A stretch of 64,000 nucleotides of DNA from Rhizophagus clarus (taxonomy: Eukaryota; Glomeromycota; Glomeromycetes; Glomerales; Glomeraceae), in the NCBI GenBank assembly GCA_015698045.1, contig BLAL01000085.1, forward strand, positions 1 to 64,000. The letters are read 5' to 3'. Position 1 is the first letter of the stretch. Each line of letters opens with the position of its first letter. Position numbers and translations under genes: made by a program. Of the stretch, positions 59,866 to 64,000 are shown piece by piece. The notes under the pieces are model-generated. The model worked only from the letters and a program-made list of their open reading frames with translations, ran no database searches and was not told the DNA's origin.

Positions 59866-61611
59866 TTTATTTATTATAATTAGAATCTATCTTGTTTAAT
59901 TAGCTAATTAATTAAATTAATATTGTTTATAAATAAAAAGGAACAATTTGGTACACAACTACAGAGAGTACAATTAATTTGATATACTTTAAAAAATGAA
60001 ACAAAAATATTTTATTATTAAATTTCACATTACTGCGCAACAATATTACTTTGCGTAACTGATAATATTTGCGCAGGTGTTAATTTTTTTTAACATTGCA
60101 TATGCAAAATTTTTTACCCGTGTAACTATTTCTATTAACCTATTAAGAACTCTCTGTTACACTATAAATAATAAAGTATATATGAACTTTAAGAAAAATT
60201 TGCAATTCTTGCAAATTTTTCTTTTTCTTTTAAGGATAGCCCTGCGGGCATGATTGTTTAAAATAATTTTCAAAATATTGAAAATAATTTATTTTATATG
60301 CAGAAAAATTAGTTTTTGAATAAATTTATTTTTTTGCAAAGGATCAACATACGAGGCTAAAAAGTGTAATTTATTTGTGATGGCTCAACTTATTTAATAA
60401 TATTACTGACACAGGCGAGGTCAGTGACAAAAGTTTCCTAAAGAAAATGTTCAAAATAATCAAATAAAAAAATAAAAAAAAATTTCCTTTGTATGTACTG
60501 TACATGTTCATGTACATGTTCAATGTTCTGTTCATAGTACATAAAGTACATATACATAAAGATTAAATGGACCGTTTTTTACCAAAAAGGAAATTATTTT
60601 TGATTTCATGGCAATTTAGCCATATGCGCCGATCCTTGGAATTAGCTTAAATTAAGAATTTTTAATAAAAAATTAGTAAACAGTGCAAAATACGATTGTG
60701 TTACACATTCATCTTATCAATCTTATGTAGAATAATCGGAAAATAAAAAAATTTTTTACAACTCATACTTAAAAATTAAAATAATAATAACTTTTTATAA
60801 CCCATCAACTATTTTAAGAACCCATCACTTTTTACACCAGTTGCAAATAAAAGTTTTATGAATACAATTGTAGTTATTTGCAGTTGTTAATGGTATTATT
60901 TATTCTCCAAAAGCTTTTTATTGATGTAAAATAATTAAATAAGGCAGCAAAAATAACTGGGTTTCGTATAAATTTGCCATCATATTTAAAGAATTTTGAA
61001 AATAAAGAAATAACCAAAATTTTCATTATCTTTTAATAATTTTTAATTTTAAAAATTGTTTTTAAAATATGGAGACAAAGAATCTTCCTTTATATCATTT
61101 ACTGACGATGATTTTAAAATTCATTTAACCGACATTGAAATCTCATGATATTTAAATCCACCAGTACAAAAGCTTTGACTTTTAAATAGATGATCATTGT
61201 TACAGAGCCTTGCGAACGCCGCCTTTCTACAAAAACAATATACCTGTATCCCAATAAGCCCAGAGAACTCATCACCTACAAAAATTAAAAAAGAAGAAAC
61301 GTTAGAACATTTCTTAAAGTCAATTCCGATATTCTTCCCAAAGAAACAACATATCCGCGTCTCAAGGAATTCCATTTGCTGCAGATAAGTCATATTATGA
61401 TCGATATACTTTTATTTTATTTTACATTCGGTAAAACTCGGTAAAACAGAATAGTAAAAGTTATATCATTAGATTCGGAACACCAATGGCCCTATGATCA
61501 TTAAATAAAAGGATAATTTTTTTTTAAATACACAATATATGAAAGGCACAGAATGCTTTTATAAAAGTTATTTAACAAATCGTTTTAATAATGTCAAAAT
61601 ATTAAATTGTG
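59866..61611. other. Intergenic with a strong hairpin and a weak frame
   Basis: Holds the 15-bp hairpin (60191-60223), a GCCC-TGC-GGGC hairpin (60239-60249), and a GTACATGTTCATGTACATG-like cluster (60500-60560). The minus frame 61393-61121 (GDEFSGLIGIQVYCFCRKAA) is preceded by a T-rich TTTTTGTAG tract and may be part of a split gene, but it has no recognisable family. Confidence 0.4.
60191..60223. other. 15-bp perfect hairpin
   Basis: AAGAAAAATTTGCAA and TTGCAAATTTTTCTT pair perfectly across a three-base loop (TTC). A T/C-rich run follows on the plus strand. It could be a transcript end structure or a transposon end. No gene lies close enough to decide. Confidence 0.6.
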
Positions 61612-63250
61612 AAGTCCGGTCGTGCTTTTCATCTGGCAACACTACAAAAAAGAAAGAAAAAAAATAAATAATTAATTAATTAAAAAAAAAACCAACGAAA
61701 AACACCACCCCAACCCTCCCTTACCTTAATTGTCCTTAATTCCAAAAGTCCGGTCATGCTTTTCGTCCGGCAACACTACAAAAAAAAAAAATTAATAATT
61801 AATTAAAAAAACAACGAAAAACACCTCCCCAACCCTCCCTTACCTTAATTGTCCTTAATTCCAAAAGTCCGGTCGTGCTTTTCGTCCGGAAACACTACAA
61901 AAAGAAAAAAAACAAACAAATAATTAATTAATTAAAAAAACAACGAAAACACCACCCCAACTCTTCCTTACCTTAATTGTCCTTAATTCCAAAAGTCCGG
62001 TCGTGCTTTTCGTCTGGCAACACTACAAAAAAAAAAAAAAAGCAAATAAATAATTAATTAAAAAAAGCAAATAAATAAATAATTAATTAAACAAAAACCA
62101 CTACCCAACCCTCCCTTACCTTAATTCCAATAGTCCGGTCGTGCTTTTTGTCTGGCAACACTACAAAAAAGAAAAAACAAACAAATAAATAATTAATTAA
62201 TTAAACAAAAAACACCACCCCAACCCTCCCTTACCTTAATTCCAATAGTCCGGTCATGCTTTTCATCTGGCAACACTACAAAAAAGAAAAAAAAATAATA
62301 ATTAATTAATTAAATAAAAAAAAACCAACGAAAAACACCTCCTTACCTTAATTCCAAAAGTCCGGTCATGTTTTTCATCCGGCAACACTACAAAAAAGAA
62401 AAAAAAAATAATTAATTAATTAAATAAAAAAACCAACGAAAAACACCTCCCCCAACCCTCCCTTACCTTAATTCTAAAAGTCCGGTCACGTTTTTCGTCT
62501 GGCAACACTACAAAAAAAGAAAAAAAAAAAATAAATAATTAATTAATTAAAAAAAACAACGACGAAAAACACCACCCTAACCCTCCCTTACCTTAATTCC
62601 AATAGTCCGGTCGTGCTTTTCGTCTGGCAACACTACAAAAAAGAAAAAAAAAACAAATAAATAATTAATTAATTAAACAAAAAACACCACCCCAACCCTC
62701 CCTTACCTTAATTCCAATAGTCCGGTCATGCTTTTCGTCCGGCAACACAACAAAAAAGAAAAAACAAACAAAAAAATAAATAATTAATTAATTAAAAAAA
62801 AAACAACAAAACACACCTCCCCCAACCCTCCCTTACCTTAATTCCAATAGTCCGGTCATGCTTTTCGTCCGGCAACACTACAAAAAAGAAAAAAAAAATA
62901 ATAATTAATTAATTAAATAAAAAAAAACCAACGAAAAACACCTCCTTACCTTAATTCCAAAAGTCCGGTCATGTTTTTCATCCGGCAACACTACAAAAAA
63001 GAAAAAAAAAAATAATTAATTAATTAAATAAAAAAACCAACGAAAAACACCTCCCCCAACCCTTCCTTACCTTAATTCCAAAAATCTGGTCACGTTTTTC
63101 GTCTGGCAACACTACAAAAAAAAAAAAAAAAAAATAATTAATTAATTAATTAAAAAAAACAACAACGAAAAACACCACCCCAACCCTTCCTTACCTTAAT
63201 TCCAATAGTCCGGTCATGCTTTTCGTCCGGCAATACTACAAAAAAGAAAA
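61612..63250 (-). repeat. 14-unit tandem array of exon-intron-like units
   Basis: Fourteen units of about 105-130 bp. Read on the minus strand each is TTTTTTGTAG, then TGTTGCC(G/A)GA(C/T)GAAAA followed by CNCGACCGGACT-like sequence and GGAATTAAG, then GTAAGG(G/A)AGGG and an A/T spacer with ATTAATTAATT. The exon-like part is 41 nt in most units and 51 nt in the last three (with an added GACAATTAAG). Acceptor TAG is kept in all but one unit (the one near 62744 has TTG), and the GTAAGG donor in all units followed by another. Two blocks of five units (about 62130-62720 and 62720-63250) are near-identical, so a higher-order repeat of about 600 bp exists. A 41-nt exon does not keep frame. Confidence 0.85.
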
Positions 63251-63658
63251 AAAAAAATTATTTTTTTAAATTGTTTTTTATCTAAATGTAATAAATTCAA
63301 AAAAAAAAACCTGTTTACCCAAATAATCGGATCATAATACCAGTTATACCAGTTCAAAACTAGATAAAGTGCATGTGATATATAACATATTCCTTTTTTA
63401 TATCAACTCATGAGATAAGCTTATCGTAAATGGCAAGCGATATTGCCTTTTATGTTATAAATAGATAATCAATGCTAGTAGTTTTGTTCAGACTTCAGAT
63501 TTTTATTTTGGCGGAAGGGAAATTTTTTTTTAAGGGAAATTTTTTTTAAAAAAAATAAAAAATCATTTGTTTTATGATAAGGGAATTTTTTTTTTAAAAA
63601 ATAAAAAAATAATTTTTTTTTTCAAAAATTATAAACCACAATTTAAATTTTTTAATTA

Positions 63659-64000
63659 ATGGCGTTACCTTTAGCTTTGGGATTAAATACTGTAACAGGT
63701 AAGTTTTTTTTGCTTTTATTCTCCTTTCTTTTGTCTCTTATTAACTTGTTCTTTTTTTTAGGCATGGCTGTTTTTATCCATTTCGGAAATTCAAGGTGAG
63801 TTTTAATTTCTTCTCCTTTTTTTTGTTTTCTTTTCATTCTTTCCCTTGTTCTTTTACTAAACTTTTTGTCTTTTTAGATGTGTACCATATGAGTGAAAAT
63901 TCAAGTAAGTCTCTTACGTCTCTTCTCCTGTTGTTTTATTTTTCTTTTAAGATAATATTAACCGTTTTCTTTCTTTTTTTTTCTATGGGTGGGTGTTCTG
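63659..64000 (+). CDS. Start of a microexon gene or spliced RNA, runs off the window
   Basis: Predicted exons 63659-63698 (from an ATG), 63762-63795 (34 nt) and 63878-63904 (27 nt), with introns of 63 and 82 nt (GTAAGT...TTTTAG, GTGAGT...TTTTAG with TACTAAA). Spliced, the ATG frame gives a 30-residue peptide, MALPLALGLNTVTG plus MAVFIHFGNSRCVPYE, then TGA inside the third exon. A further donor (GTAAGT, 63905) follows, so the RNA continues. From about 63790 to 64000 it matches the minus-strand locus at 59290-59090, including CTTTTAAGAT(A/G)ATATTAAC and ATGGGTGGGTGTT. TATAAATAGA near 63455 may be a TATA element. Coding status is open. Confidence 0.4.

Noticed and set aside
61197-61388. Plus-strand 63-residue frame
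   Set aside because: Overlaps a longer minus-strand frame. Neither has family features, and the minus one at least has a possible acceptor, so the plus one was dropped.
61612-63250. Regular GC-rich cores with AT spacers, like a CRISPR array
   Set aside because: Spacers are near-identical low-complexity A/T and unit length varies, there are no cas genes, and the window is eukaryotic. It is a tandem array.
1-64000. tRNA and rRNA genes
   Set aside because: I looked for T-loop-like GGTTCRA and conserved rRNA words on both strands by eye and saw none that fit. A covariance-model scan would be decisive.

Overview
This is a eukaryotic, very AT-rich window with 60-95 nt GT-AG introns and strongly amplified paralogous families: BTB/BACK-TLDc, BTB/BACK-Sel1, TKL-type kinases carrying the CxxC / NWTSGN / EWIPYD signature, and TRP-like channels. 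That combination is what I know from arbuscular mycorrhizal fungi (Glomeromycotina, e.g. Rhizophagus). The assignment is an inference from family content, not from a search.

Layout. 1-20 kb is a BTB family cluster: two broken BTB-BACK-TLDc genes (1-1201 +, 2427-3901 -), two intact BTB-BACK-Sel1 genes (6980-8848 -, 10213-12086 -), a decayed BTB-Sel1 gene (13660-16000 -) split by a 640-bp hAT-type element, and an intact BTB-BACK-TLDc gene (18456-19946 +). All members whose first exon lies in the window share the same first exon, the same intron position and phase, and similar leaders. 21.7-35.2 kb is a tandem kinase cluster: a decayed copy (21.69-23.35 kb) carrying an 805-bp hAT-type element with a perfect 8-bp target duplication, then two six-exon genes (25985-29346 and 31850-35213). 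In these, phase-0 exons each encode a zinc-ribbon plus a kinase N-lobe, and only the last exon supplies a C-lobe. A fourth 3'-end relic lies at 40.8-41.1 kb. 36.0-36.35 kb is a dyad-rich minisatellite. 37.65-39.48 kb holds an unrecognised head-to-head gene pair. 41.9-44.7 kb is a broken TRP-like channel gene that stops exactly at the likely 3' end of a Helitron. The Helitron (about 44.7 to at least 51.5 kb, minus strand) has a Rep-helicase gene, an internal palindromic minisatellite and a second gene that may be an OB-fold protein.

51.7-64 kb has almost no conventional genes. It holds a 570-bp direct repeat pair, a hairpin satellite of about 35 near-perfect 29-31 bp units inside a broader A/T-block region, two Helitron-type 3' ends, and three connected sets of very short exon-like segments. 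These are a minus-strand series of 6-38 nt exons (58.4-59.64 kb), a related plus-strand copy at the window end (63.66-64.0 kb), and a 14-unit tandem array (61.61-63.25 kb) in which nearly every unit, read on the minus strand, is a 3' splice site, a 41-51 nt exon and a GTAAGG 5' splice site.

The two most unusual systems are the kinase genes built by serial duplication of an N-lobe exon and the tandem microexon array with its flanking microexon loci. No CRISPR, rRNA, convincing tRNA, or retroviral/LTR element was seen.
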